Source: Comamonadaceae bacterium (GTDB lineage: Bacteria; Pseudomonadota; Gammaproteobacteria; Burkholderiales; Burkholderiaceae_C). From it: a stretch of 53,041 nt of DNA. A program made the position numbers and the translations under genes. Below the pieces are notes generated by a model. The model did no database searches. It saw nothing but the letters and a program-made list of their open reading frames with translations, and was not told the origin of the DNA. The stretch spans positions 1 to 53,041 of the forward strand of contig JAIXOZ010000041.1 in NCBI GenBank assembly GCA_027486495.1, in the 5' to 3' direction. This document shows, piece by piece, positions 9,081-17,327 of this stretch (the first letter of the stretch is position 1; the number at the start of each line of letters is the position of its first letter).

Positions 9081-9885
9081 CCTGCAGGCCTTTCGCATGG
9101 GTCTTCACGTTGGCGTTCAGATCGAAATCCATCCCCAGGTAGCGCTCGCGCACATGCGGGTCTTGCGCCACCGCTTCGGGGGCACCATCGGCCACCAAGC
9201 GGCCTTGCATCAGCACCAGCACCCGGTCGGCCACGCCAAACACGGCGTCCATGTTGTGCTCGGTGTAGAGCACCGTCACGCCTTGCGAGGCCACTTGGCG
9301 CACCAGCGTCATCATGTCGGCCCGTTCGGCCAGGGCCAGCCCAGCAGCGGGCTCGTCCAGCAGCAGCAAGGCAGCGCCTTGATCGGCAACCGTCTGAGGT
9401 AAACCTGCCAGCGCCATGGCCAGCTCCAGCCGCTTTTTGGCGCCATAGGGCAAGTCGGCCACCGTGTGGTGGACCAGCAGCTGCAAGCCCGCCTGTGCGG
9501 CCAAATGCATGGCGCGCTCGGGCTGACGCCGGTCCATCCGGTCCCACCAGGCTAAAGGCGCGGCACCGCGCAGCACCAGCTGGATGTTTTGCAACACCGT
9601 CAGCGCCTCGAAGGTTTGCGCCACCTGAAAGGTACGCGCCACGCCCAAGCGCTGCCGCTCTGCGGGCGGTTTGCCCAACAGCGACTGGCTTTGCCACAAC
9701 ACCTCGCCCGCCGTGGGCACCTGCTGGCCCGCCAGGCAATCAAAGCAGGTCGATTTGCCCGCGCCATTGGGGCCGATCAGGGCCACGCACTGGCCTGCAG
9801 GCACTTCAAAATCTACCCCGTCCAGCGCACGCACCCCGCCAAAATGCTTGGCCAGGCCCTGCACCTGCAAAGCTGACGTGCTCAT
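9067..9885 (-). CDS. livG: Branched-chain amino-acid-type ABC transporter ATP-binding protein (LivG)
   Basis: The protein has 272 residues from the ATG at 9885, which overlaps the permease stop as ATGA. Walker A is IGPNGAGKST and Walker B is LLLLDEPAAGL, and it ends in the LivG tail PHVRERYLGMDF. The ABC signature reads LPYGAKKRLEL in place of LSxGQ, as is usual in LivG. Upstream frame extending to 10128 is not supported because it would lie inside the permease gene. Confidence 0.92.
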   Translation of the reverse strand: MSTSALQVQGLAKHFGGVRALDGVDFEVPAGQCVALIGPNGAGKSTCFDCLAGQQVPTAGEVLWQSQSLLGKPPAERQRLGVARTFQVAQTFEALTVLQNIQLVLRGAAPLAWWDRMDRRQPERAMHLAAQAGLQLLVHHTVADLPYGAKKRLELAMALAGLPQTVADQGAALLLLDEPAAGLALAERADMMTLVRQVASQGVTVLYTEHNMDAVFGVADRVLVLMQGRLVADGAPEAVAQDPHVRERYLGMDFDLNANVKTHAKGLQDARG

Positions 9886-11810
9886 GCGGCCCCCTTGGGC
9901 GATGCGGTTGGCGCATTGGCTGGCAAAGTGGGAGGCAAAGTGGTTGAAGGACCAGGGGTCGCTTTGCGGCGTGCCAGCCATTGCTGCACCGCGCCCAGCA
10001 CACCACTGGGGGCCAACACCATGACGAGCATGATGACCAAGCCTAAAACCCCGCGCCAATAATCCAGGCCCTGTCCCAGCACCGCACCGCCCCAGACCAG
10101 CAGGGCACTGCCCACGGCCGAGCCCCACAACTGGTGCACACCGCCCAGCAAAATCACCAACAAGGCGTCAACCGACATGGCGACCGAAGCCACCGAGGGA
10201 AATACAGCGCCTTTGAACGCGGCCCACAAACCCCCGGCCAAACCCGCCAAGGTGGCGCTGCCCACAAACACCTGGTAGCGCAATAACTGCACGGGCAAAC
10301 CACTGGCCGCGGCCCGCAGCGGCGCATCGCGCACTGCTTGCAAAGCCGCGCCCCGGCCGGACCGCGCTACCCGGGCCATGCCCACCAAAGCCAAGAGCAT
10401 GAAGCCGCAAAGCACCGCGTCCCACAGCGCACGCGATTCGGGTGTGATCAAACGCAGACCGATCAGACCGTTATCACCGCCCGTCAAGCCCACCCACTGC
10501 ACGGCCCCGGCCCAAATCATTTGCGCCAGCGCCAGCGACAACATGGCCAGGTACACCCCGCTGCTGCGCACCACCAAAGCGCCAAAAGCCAAGGCCACGG
10601 CCAGGGCCAGCGCCATGCCTACCGCCAACGCCGTGAACAGGCCCGCCCCCCAATGCAGGTGCGACAGCGCAGCGCCATAAGCGCCCAGCGCAAAAAACGC
10701 CGCATGGCCAAAACTGACCAAGCCGCCCAAAGCCATCATCCACTGCAGGCTCAGGCCAAAGAGCATCATCACCATCACATCCTCGGCCAGGCTGCGGCCG
10801 TAGTCGCCCTGCCCCCAGGCCAAAAAGGTCAAGCCGACAAAGGCCGCCACAAACAGCGCACGGCCCCAGAGGGCCACCGGCCAAAGTGCAAACACCGGCA
10901 CGCTCTCGCGCTGCTCGGCATGCGCGGCCGGCCCGGCCAAGCCTTGCGGCCGCCACACCAACACCACCGCCATGGTCAAAAACACCAACACCAGGGTCGC
11001 TTGCGGAAAAAAGCTCAGGCCCAAAGCGTGGATCAGGCCAATCAACACTGCCGCTGCAAACGCCCCGCCAATGCTGCCAAGGCCCCCGGTGACCACCACC
11101 ACAAAGGTCTCGACCACCACGTTCACATCCATCTGCAAGTGCGCTGGCTCGCGCGGCAACTGCAGCGCCCCGGCGAGGCCCGCCAAGCCGCAGCCCAAGA
11201 TGACCACGCCCAGCATCAGCGGTGCGGGGTTGACACCCAACGCGGCCAGCATCTCGCGGTCTTGCGTGGCGGCTTTCACGCGCTGGCCCCACAGCGTGCG
11301 CGTGAGCAAGAGGTGCAGGCCCAGCCAGACCAAGGGGCCCAACACCAAGGTAAAAAGTTGCCAGGTCGGGAAATACGACTCGCCCAGTTGAATGGCCCCC
11401 TTGAGACCCGGAAAGCGCGGCGCAAACACCTCTTCCGGCCCAAAGGTCCAGCGCATCGCGTCGTGCAGCGCCAGCGTCAGGCCAAAGGTGGCCACGAGTT
11501 GGTACAGCTGCGGCGCGTGGCGCATGCGCTTGAGGAGCAGCACCTCGGTCACCGCCCCGAGCAAGGCGGCCACACACGCCCCCATCAAAATGACAGCGCC
11601 ATAGCCCCAAGCGCTGCCCGCCATGTCGGGCCACCAGTTCGTCACCGCGTGCGCTGACCACAAAGCGCCCAGCATGAAAAAGCTGCCGTGCGCAAAATTA
11701 ACGATCCGGGTAACGCCAAAAATCAGCGTCAGCCCGGAGGCCATCAAAAACAAGGTGGTGGCGTGGCTCAGGCCATTGAGCAGCTGCAGCGCCAGTGCTT
11801 CGAATCCCAA
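9882..11810 (-). CDS. Fused LivH-LivM branched-chain amino-acid-type ABC permease
   Basis: This 642-residue protein holds both permease halves. Residues about 1-290 are LivH-like (ASGLTLIFGVTRIVNFAHGSFFMLGA, ending in VWRPQGL). Residues about 310-615 are LivM-like (LFGLSLQWMMALGGLVSFGHAAFFALGAYGAA, GGVHQLWGSAVG). A Pro/Ala-rich tail follows. The start is TTG at 11810 with AAGGG six bases upstream, and an in-frame stop lies a few codons further up. Gene fusions of this kind occur in the family. It is 41 bases after the nitroreductase stop, so cotranscription with the deacetylase run is likely. Confidence 0.9.
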   Translation of the reverse strand: MGFEALALQLLNGLSHATTLFLMASGLTLIFGVTRIVNFAHGSFFMLGALWSAHAVTNWWPDMAGSAWGYGAVILMGACVAALLGAVTEVLLLKRMRHAPQLYQLVATFGLTLALHDAMRWTFGPEEVFAPRFPGLKGAIQLGESYFPTWQLFTLVLGPLVWLGLHLLLTRTLWGQRVKAATQDREMLAALGVNPAPLMLGVVILGCGLAGLAGALQLPREPAHLQMDVNVVVETFVVVVTGGLGSIGGAFAAAVLIGLIHALGLSFFPQATLVLVFLTMAVVLVWRPQGLAGPAAHAEQRESVPVFALWPVALWGRALFVAAFVGLTFLAWGQGDYGRSLAEDVMVMMLFGLSLQWMMALGGLVSFGHAAFFALGAYGAALSHLHWGAGLFTALAVGMALALAVALAFGALVVRSSGVYLAMLSLALAQMIWAGAVQWVGLTGGDNGLIGLRLITPESRALWDAVLCGFMLLALVGMARVARSGRGAALQAVRDAPLRAAASGLPVQLLRYQVFVGSATLAGLAGGLWAAFKGAVFPSVASVAMSVDALLVILLGGVHQLWGSAVGSALLVWGGAVLGQGLDYWRGVLGLVIMLVMVLAPSGVLGAVQQWLARRKATPGPSTTLPPTLPANAPTASPKGAA

Positions 11811-11851
11811 ACCAGGCCCTTGTCTTTAAAAAAACGAGTTTGAATAAAAAG

Positions 11852-12589
11852 TCAGTCCACCCAGTGGGTGAAGTCTTGCGCCGACACCCGAGTGGTCTGG
11901 AAGGTGTTGACCAGCGCCGATTCATCGGCATAACCCAGCGACATGCCGCAAACCAACATTTCGTTCTCACCTGCGCCCACCAGCGGCAAGATGATTTTGG
12001 AAAAGCCGTTCCACGCCGCTTGCGGGCAGGTGTGCAGGCCGCGCGAACGGGCAGCCACCATGATGCTTTGCAAAAACATGCCGTAGTCGAGCAAGCTGCC
12101 CCGGCCCATGACCTTGTCGATGGTGAACATCAGGCCCACGGGCGCATCAAAAAACCGGAAGTTTTTCTGGTGCTGCGCATGCATCAAGGCCTTGTCGCCC
12201 TTGCCGATGCCCAACACGCCGTACAGGCCAAAACCGCACTCGCGGCGGCGGTCGATGTAGGGGCTGACCCATTTTTCGGGGTAGTAGTCATAGGACTCGG
12301 CGTAGTCCACAGCCAGCGCGGGGTTGGCACTGATGGCGTCGTGTGCTGCGCAGGTTTTGGCCACCAGTTCGTCGCGTTTGGTGCCTTGCAGCACATACAC
12401 TTTCCAGGGCTGGGTGTTGGTGCCGCTGGGCGCGCGTGCCGCGATGTCCAGCACCTCTTGCAGCACAGCGCGGTCCACCGGCTTTGGCAAATAAGCGCGG
12501 GCCGAAAAACGGCTCAAGATGGCCGCGTCCACGCTGGCCGGGTCGTTCACCCGGGTGCCGACCTGGGGTCCGATGTCCAAAATGCTCAT
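11852..12589 (-). CDS. Nitroreductase family protein (FMN oxidoreductase)
   Basis: This 245-residue FMN-dependent NAD(P)H oxidoreductase has the N-terminal FSARAYLPKPVDR arginine motif, ARAPSGTNTQPWKVYV, and a C-terminal MLVCGMSLGYAD. These are typical of nitroreductases acting on nitroaromatics, quinones or enones. The physiological substrate cannot be told from sequence. Its start overlaps the thioesterase stop by 4 bases (ATGA), so the two are coupled. Confidence 0.88.
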   Translation of the reverse strand: MSILDIGPQVGTRVNDPASVDAAILSRFSARAYLPKPVDRAVLQEVLDIAARAPSGTNTQPWKVYVLQGTKRDELVAKTCAAHDAISANPALAVDYAESYDYYPEKWVSPYIDRRRECGFGLYGVLGIGKGDKALMHAQHQKNFRFFDAPVGLMFTIDKVMGRGSLLDYGMFLQSIMVAARSRGLHTCPQAAWNGFSKIILPLVGAGENEMLVCGMSLGYADESALVNTFQTTRVSAQDFTHWVD

Positions 12590-13026
12590 GTCAATGTCTC
12601 CAAAAATGCTTTAAGTGGGGCTGGCAAAGGCACGGGTCGGCGGGTTTCGCGGTCCACGTAGACATGCACAAAATGGCCCCGGGCAGCGCTCATCTCTTCA
12701 CCCTGGGCAAACAGGCCCACCTCGTAGCGCACGCTGGAAGTGCCCAGCTTGGCCACACGGATGCCCGCGTCGATGGTTTGGGGGAAGGCCAGCGGCGAGA
12801 AGTAGAAACACTGGGTTTCCACCACCAGACCAATGGTGGTGCCCGCGTGGATGTCGAGCACGCCCCGCTCGATCAGGGTGGCGTTCACGGCGGTGTCGAA
12901 CCAGCTGTAGTACACCGCGTTGTTCACATGGCCATAGACATCGTTGTCCATCCAGCGGGTGCTGATGGCGCGAAACGCTTTGTAGCTGCTGCGGGCGTCG
13001 GCTTGGGGTTTGGCGGGCGTGTTCAT
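12586..13026 (-). CDS. Acyl-CoA thioesterase, hotdog fold (4-hydroxybenzoyl-CoA thioesterase type)
   Basis: The 146-residue hotdog protein starts at 13026, an ATGA overlap with the deacetylase stop. A longer frame to 13083 was rejected. The N-terminal TRWMDNDVYGHVNNAVYYSWFDTA carries the catalytic aspartate (D of MDND) and HVNN of YbgC/FcbC-like acyl-CoA thioesterases. It would hydrolyse an acyl-CoA in the cytosol; chain length is unknown. It is sandwiched between deacetylase and nitroreductase genes with 4-base overlaps on both sides. Confidence 0.87.
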   Translation of the reverse strand: MNTPAKPQADARSSYKAFRAISTRWMDNDVYGHVNNAVYYSWFDTAVNATLIERGVLDIHAGTTIGLVVETQCFYFSPLAFPQTIDAGIRVAKLGTSSVRYEVGLFAQGEEMSAARGHFVHVYVDRETRRPVPLPAPLKAFLETLT

Positions 13027-13961
13027 CGCCCGAGATTGTGCCAGCGTTGCCACTGCTGCCAGTAGGCCAAAGCCACATCCCAAGTCTGAATTTGCACCTG
13101 CACCGTGGTCTCGATGTCATGGCCATAACCTCCGCCCATGCACAGCACCACCGGCAGTCTGCGTTGCCAGGCCCAATCCATCACCACACGGTCGCGCGCT
13201 TGCATGCCGTCCATCGTCAATTTGAGCCGCCCCAGCCGATCCCCCTCGTGCGGGTCGGCCCCGGCTAGGTAAATGACCAGCTGCGGATCGAACCGGTCTT
13301 GCAGGGTTTGCAGGGCTTGGTGCAAAGCGGCCAAATAAGGCTCGTCGGTGCATCCATCCGGCAGGCCCACGTCCAGGTCGCTGGGCTCCTTGCGAAAGGG
13401 GAAATTTTTCTCGCCGTGCAAAGACAGGGTAAATACGCTGGGGTCGTTGGCAAACACATGCGCTGTGCCATTGCCCTGGTGCACGTCCAGGTCGATCACG
13501 GCCACTTGCATGGTTTGGCGCTGGTGCCGCCAGGCCTCCGCCTGCATCAGCCGGGCCGTCACCGCGATGTCGTTGAACACACAAAAGCCGCCCCCTTTGT
13601 GGGCATAGGCATGGTGCGTGCCCCCGGCTAGGTTTCCCGCTACCCCATGGGCCAAGGCATCACGGGCTGCGGCCACCGTGGCCCCGACCGAGCGGCGGGC
13701 CCTCTCGGCCATGGCAGGGCTCCAAGGAAAGCCAATTTCACGTTGTAAAGCAGCATCCAGGGTGCCCATGGCCACCCCTTGGATATAAGCTGGCGTGTGC
13801 ACCAGCGCCAGCTCACCGTCGCTGGCAGCCGGTGCCTCGCGCATGACCACACCGGGCAACTCCTGCGTCAGGCGGTCGCGCAAGCGGCTGTACTTGCGCA
13901 TCGGAAAGCGGTGGCCTTCGGGCAGAGGCAGGACGAAGTGGTCGGCGTAATAAGCGTGCAT
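13023..13961 (-). CDS. Histone-deacetylase-family (acetoin utilisation/APAH-like) deacetylase
   Basis: A 312-residue arginase/deacetylase-fold hydrolase. Visible catalytic elements are GGTHHAYAHKGGGFCVFND (tandem His116-His117), IDLDVHQGNGT (Asp159 and His161 as zinc ligands), GADPHEGDRLGRL (Asp236, third zinc ligand) and GGGYGHD near residue 275. Bacterial members remove acetyl groups from polyamines, small molecules or proteins; the substrate here is unknown. It is the first gene of a tight minus-strand run and diverges from the phasin gene across 186 bases. Confidence 0.92.
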   Translation of the reverse strand: MHAYYADHFVLPLPEGHRFPMRKYSRLRDRLTQELPGVVMREAPAASDGELALVHTPAYIQGVAMGTLDAALQREIGFPWSPAMAERARRSVGATVAAARDALAHGVAGNLAGGTHHAYAHKGGGFCVFNDIAVTARLMQAEAWRHQRQTMQVAVIDLDVHQGNGTAHVFANDPSVFTLSLHGEKNFPFRKEPSDLDVGLPDGCTDEPYLAALHQALQTLQDRFDPQLVIYLAGADPHEGDRLGRLKLTMDGMQARDRVVMDWAWQRRLPVVLCMGGGYGHDIETTVQVQIQTWDVALAYWQQWQRWHNLGR

Positions 13962-14057
13962 GGTTTGATTCAGAGCAAGGCGATTCTAGAAAACACTCTC
14001 TAAACTGAGCCCTGATCAGGCCCATCTCCTTGCAATACCCCGTAGAAACCCTAAAAT

Positions 14058-14084
14058 TTGACTTATGCTGCACTGCAACAAAGT
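14058..14084 (+). promoter_or_regulatory. PhaR-like TGC-rich site and -35-like TTGACT upstream of phasin
   Basis: TTGACT at 14058 is followed by TGCTGCACTGCAACAA. The TGCACTGCAACAA part resembles the TGC-rich sites bound by the PHB-responsive repressor PhaR upstream of phasin genes in Cupriavidus and Paracoccus. The match is by eye and the regulator is not in the window. Confidence 0.45.
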
Positions 14085-14147
14085 TGTACGGCCTTGGCCA
14101 GTTACGGCGCAGTCTTCTTGAAACCTAACTTTTATCTGGAGCCCCTG

Positions 14148-14681
14148 ATGATGACACCCGAACAAATCGCCGCCTCACACAAAGCCAACGTAGAAACCCT
14201 GTTTGGCCTGACCGCCAAAGCCTTCGAAGGTGTGGAAAAAATGGTTGAACTGAACCTGAGCGTGGCCAAGGCTGCCTTGGACGAGTCCGCCAACAACACC
14301 CAAGCGGCCCTGAGCGTCAAAGACGCCCAAGAGCTGCTGGCCATGCAAGCCAACCTGTTCCAGCCCTTGGCCGAAAAAACCGCCGCTTACAGCCGCCACC
14401 TGTACGACATCGCCTCGGGCACGGGCAGCGAGTTCACCAAGGCCTTTGAAGCCCAAAGCGCCGCTGCCCAAAAGCAGTTCGCCACTTTGGTGGACAGCGC
14501 CGCCCAAAACGCGCCTGCCGGTTCCGAGCAAGCCGTGGCCATGATGAAGGGTGCTGTGACCGCCGCCAACACCGCTTTCGAGTCAGTTCAAAAAGCCGTC
14601 AAGCAAGCCACTGATATGGCCGAGACCAACCTGGCTGCCGTCACACAAACGGCCACACCCAAAGCTGCCAAGAAGAAGTGA
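14148..14681 (+). CDS. Phasin family protein
   Basis: The 177-residue start at 14148 has GGAG six bases upstream; the longer frame from 14058 would translate the promoter region. The protein is mostly amphipathic helix, Ala-rich, with the phasin pattern [21 protein letters not shown], [11 protein letters not shown] and a Lys-rich PKAAKKK tail. Phasins coat polyhydroxybutyrate granules and control their size and number. A strong terminator follows at 14782-14811. The gene suggests the host stores PHA, although the synthase is outside the window. Confidence 0.92.
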   Translation: MMTPEQIAASHKANVETLFGLTAKAFEGVEKMVELNLSVAKAALDESANNTQAALSVKDAQELLAMQANLFQPLAEKTAAYSRHLYDIASGTGSEFTKAFEAQSAAAQKQFATLVDSAAQNAPAGSEQAVAMMKGAVTAANTAFESVQKAVKQATDMAETNLAAVTQTATPKAAKKK

Positions 14682-14781
14682 TTTTCCCGGCAGACCGGTT
14701 TTGCAAATACCGGCCTGTCGTTTTGCAAGTTGTCTCCTCGGATCTCTTTGAATTTCATTTTGGAAACAGGGATTCGTTACA

Positions 14782-14811
14782 GGGCCGATCGAAAGATCGG
14801 CCCTTTTTTTT
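14782..14811 (+). terminator. Strong Rho-independent terminator of phasin gene
   Basis: GGGCCGATC-GAAA-GATCGGCCC, a perfect 9-bp stem with a GAAA tetraloop, is followed by eight T. Confidence 0.95.
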
Positions 14812-14871
14812 GGGCTGCCCACCGACATCGCTGGGTCTTGCCCCCCAACTTGATCGGGGGCTTGTCTCCCA

Positions 14872-15849
14872 TCACCGCCCCTCTTCAATCTGGGCCATGC
14901 GCGCTTTCAAAGCAGGCAAAGCCGCCCGCATCGCCACCCGCCCGGCTTCAATCGCACGCAAACGTGCACTGAAATCGGCACTTTTGACACCCGACAAGGA
15001 GGGCCTAATCACCAAATCAGCCTCTTTGAGCGCCAAGGTGTTGATGCTTTTGCCCATGATGGCAAAGGTCTGCATCAAGATCTGGAAGGTGTCGCCATAA
15101 GGGTTGCCCTCCGGGTCACTCGAAATGTCCACCGCAATCACCAAGTTGGCCCCCATCTCGCGCGTCTGGCGCACCGGCACCGGAGAGACCAAGCCCCCGT
15201 CCACGTACTCTCGGTCGCCCAAGCGCACCGGCTGAAACACCGCAGGCACCGCACTCGACGCACGCACCGCCGCCCCCGTGTTGCCCCGGCGGAAGGTGAT
15301 GGCTTGGCCACTGCCCAGATCGGTTGCCACGATGCCCAGCGGTATTTGCATCTGTTCCAGTGTTTTGCCGCCCACCTGGGTGTTCACGTATTTGGCCAGG
15401 GCCTCGCCCCGCAAAGCGCCCCGATTCAAAATCGGCAGCATCCAATCGGTGATCTCGGCCTCCTGCATGGACTCGGCCACGCGCACCAGCTCCGCCGGGG
15501 TTTTGCCGCTGGCATACAAAGCCGCCACCAAACTCCCTGCCGAAGTGCCCACCACATGGCTGGGCCTCAGACCCGCCTCTTCCAACACCTGTATCACGCC
15601 CACATGGGCAAACCCACGCGCCGCGCCACCACCCAGCGCCAGCCCCAACCGCACCTCGCGCCGCTCGGCCGTCGGCGGCGAGCTGGGTTCTTGCGGCTTG
15701 CTCGACTGCAAGCTGCTGCAAGCGGTCAAGACCACGAGGGACAACACACAACCCAGTCGCTGCCATGTTCGGCTGATCCCACTCCCCCTCATGGCGGGTC
15801 TTGCGGCTTTGACGCCAAGCCCATGGCTTATCCCTTGCACTTTTTGCAT
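14872..15849 (-). CDS. Patatin-like phospholipase, lipoprotein (RssA-like)
   Basis: This 325-residue patatin-fold serine hydrolase has GGGAARGFAHVGV (oxyanion hole), GTSAGS (nucleophile Ser in GxSxG) and YVDGGLVSPVPV (catalytic Asp in DGG). The N-terminus has a hydrophobic stretch ending in LTAC, a lipobox, so the mature enzyme should be lipid-anchored. The start at 15849 has GAGG five bases upstream, which gives a long 44-residue leader. The ATG at 15792 would give a shorter, more usual signal peptide but has no Shine-Dalgarno. A second patatin lipoprotein is encoded near 24.3-25.2 kb. Confidence 0.9.
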   Translation of the reverse strand: MQKVQGISHGLGVKAARPAMRGSGISRTWQRLGCVLSLVVLTACSSLQSSKPQEPSSPPTAERREVRLGLALGGGAARGFAHVGVIQVLEEAGLRPSHVVGTSAGSLVAALYASGKTPAELVRVAESMQEAEITDWMLPILNRGALRGEALAKYVNTQVGGKTLEQMQIPLGIVATDLGSGQAITFRRGNTGAAVRASSAVPAVFQPVRLGDREYVDGGLVSPVPVRQTREMGANLVIAVDISSDPEGNPYGDTFQILMQTFAIMGKSINTLALKEADLVIRPSLSGVKSADFSARLRAIEAGRVAMRAALPALKARMAQIEEGR

Positions 15850-15865
15850 GTATTCCTCAAATCTT

Positions 15866-15884
15866 ATTGATAACTATTCGCATT
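15866..15884. promoter_or_regulatory. Candidate Fur box
   Basis: ATTGATAACTATTCGCATT matches the 7-1-7 form TGATAATnATTATCA at 11 of 14 arm positions. It lies between the divergent patatin gene (start 15849) and the ferric-iron binding protein gene (start 15928), and could repress either when iron is sufficient. Confidence 0.65.
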
Positions 15885-15927
15885 TAGTTTAAACTTTGAC
15901 CAATACCCAAGAAGTTCGAAAGACACC

Positions 15928-16971
15928 ATGACACCCTCCAAGTCCCTGTTGAGCATCCTGTGCCTGGTGAGTGCCACCATGGCCTCGGCGCAAGACAAAG
16001 TGCTGAACATTTATTCGGCCCGGCACTACCCCACCGATGAAGTCATGTACAGCGACTTCACCAAAGCCACGGGCATCAAGATCAACCGGGTAGATGCCGA
16101 CGATGCCGGTATTCTCGCCCGCCTCAAGGCCGAAGGCGCGGCATCCCCCGCCGACGTCATTTTGCTCGTGGACGCCGCACGTCTGTGGCGTGCCGAAGTT
16201 GATGGTCTTTTCCTGCCTGTTAAATCCAAACTCCTGGAAGACGCCATCCCCTCCAACCTGCGGGCCAAGCCGGCCGACAACGGCGGTACGGCCTGGTTTG
16301 GCCTGTCCACCCGAGCACGCGTGATCGTGTACGACAAGCTGAGATTCAGCAAAACCGATGCGGACAGTTACGAAAAACTGGCCGATGCCAAATTCAAGGG
16401 CAGTCTGTGCATCCGCAGTGGCTCGCACCCCTACAACCTGAGTCTTTTTGGTGCCATGACCGAGCACCTCGGACCGCAAAAAACCGAAGTCTGGCTCAAA
16501 AGCCTGGTTGGCAACATGGCCCGCAGCCCCAAGGGAGGCGATACAGACCAGATCAAGGGCGTGGCTTCAGGCGAATGCGGCGTGGCTGTGACCAACACCT
16601 ATTACCTGGCCCGCATGATGCGGTCAAGCAACGTGGCCGACAAAGCTGTGACCGAAAAAATCGGTGTGGTCTTCCCTAACCAAAACTCTTGGGGAACGCA
16701 TGTGAACGTGGCCGGTGGTGCTGTCGCCCGACATGCCAAAAACGCAGACAACGCGGTCAAGTTCTTGGAGTACCTGGTCAGTCCCTCGGCGCAAAACCAT
16801 TTTGCCAATGGCAACAACGAGTGGCCAGCAGCCAAGGGCGTGAACTTTGACAACCCGGCTCTCAAAGCCATGACGGGTGGCAGTTTCAAAAGCGAGTTGC
16901 TGCCGATCAGCGCCGTGGGCATGAACCAGATCAAGGTACAGCAAATGCTGGACCGTGTGGGCTTCAAGTGA
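15928..16971 (+). CDS. Fe(3+) ABC transporter substrate-binding protein (FutA/FbpA type)
   Basis: A 347-residue periplasmic binding protein with a Sec signal peptide cut after ATMASA. LNIYSARHYPTDEVMYSDF, the TNTYYLARMMRS tyrosine pair and the WGTHVNVAG region are typical of FutA1/FbpA ferric-iron receptors. It delivers Fe3+ to a membrane permease and ATPase, neither of which is nearby. A Fur-box-like site sits 44 bases upstream of the start. The next gene is on the opposite strand. Confidence 0.92.
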   Translation: MTPSKSLLSILCLVSATMASAQDKVLNIYSARHYPTDEVMYSDFTKATGIKINRVDADDAGILARLKAEGAASPADVILLVDAARLWRAEVDGLFLPVKSKLLEDAIPSNLRAKPADNGGTAWFGLSTRARVIVYDKLRFSKTDADSYEKLADAKFKGSLCIRSGSHPYNLSLFGAMTEHLGPQKTEVWLKSLVGNMARSPKGGDTDQIKGVASGECGVAVTNTYYLARMMRSSNVADKAVTEKIGVVFPNQNSWGTHVNVAGGAVARHAKNADNAVKFLEYLVSPSAQNHFANGNNEWPAAKGVNFDNPALKAMTGGSFKSELLPISAVGMNQIKVQQMLDRVGFK

Positions 16972-16980
16972 AGTCTGATA

Positions 16981-17292
16981 TCACAAGAACTTGACGCGCG
17001 CGATCAAGGCCTCAAGACTGACTCGCGGCATCTGCATGGTGCCCTGGGCACTTTGGCCCACCACCACGCCCATGCCCGCCACGGGGGCCAGACTGTCCAG
17101 CTGAAAACGCCCCGCACCAGGGGTTTGGCGGATGAAGCATTTCTCGTCAAAGTACAGCCGGTCACCATTGGCGTCGATCTCGTCGCTGTCGACCGTCTCA
17201 AAGCCAATCAACGCGCGCACACCGGTCAGGTCACCACCGCCTTCGACGGCGGTGATGGTCTTTTGGGTGGGATCAATCAGAAAACACGGCAT
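16981..17292 (-). CDS. Hypothetical protein, unknown family
   Basis: A 103-residue protein from the ATG at 17292, which has TAGGAG seven bases upstream; a longer frame to 17313 lacks this support. I do not recognise a family. It is predicted soluble, with a central GDRLYFDEKCFIRQTPGAGRF segment containing one conserved-looking cysteine, plus one near the N-terminus (MPCF). It lies 35 bases downstream of ahpF on the same strand and is probably cotranscribed, which hints at but does not prove a link with peroxide stress. Confidence 0.7.
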   Translation of the reverse strand: MPCFLIDPTQKTITAVEGGGDLTGVRALIGFETVDSDEIDANGDRLYFDEKCFIRQTPGAGRFQLDSLAPVAGMGVVVGQSAQGTMQMPRVSLEALIARVKFL

Positions 17293-17327
17293 GGTCAAAC
17301 TCCTACAACACAAGAAAAACCGGCAGC

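Noticed and set aside
8400-9947. Plus-strand frame (515 codons) opposite livF and livG
   Set aside because: Pro/Ala/Arg-rich translation without domains; the opposite strand has full Walker and signature motifs.
10338-11657. Plus-strand frame opposite the LivHM permease
   Set aside because: Gln/His/Arg-rich translation, no start signal, clear permease on the other strand.
13981-14047. CCTGATCAGG palindrome in the phasin/deacetylase gap
   Set aside because: Ten-base palindromes are expected by chance at this length and no flanking promoter elements line up with it.
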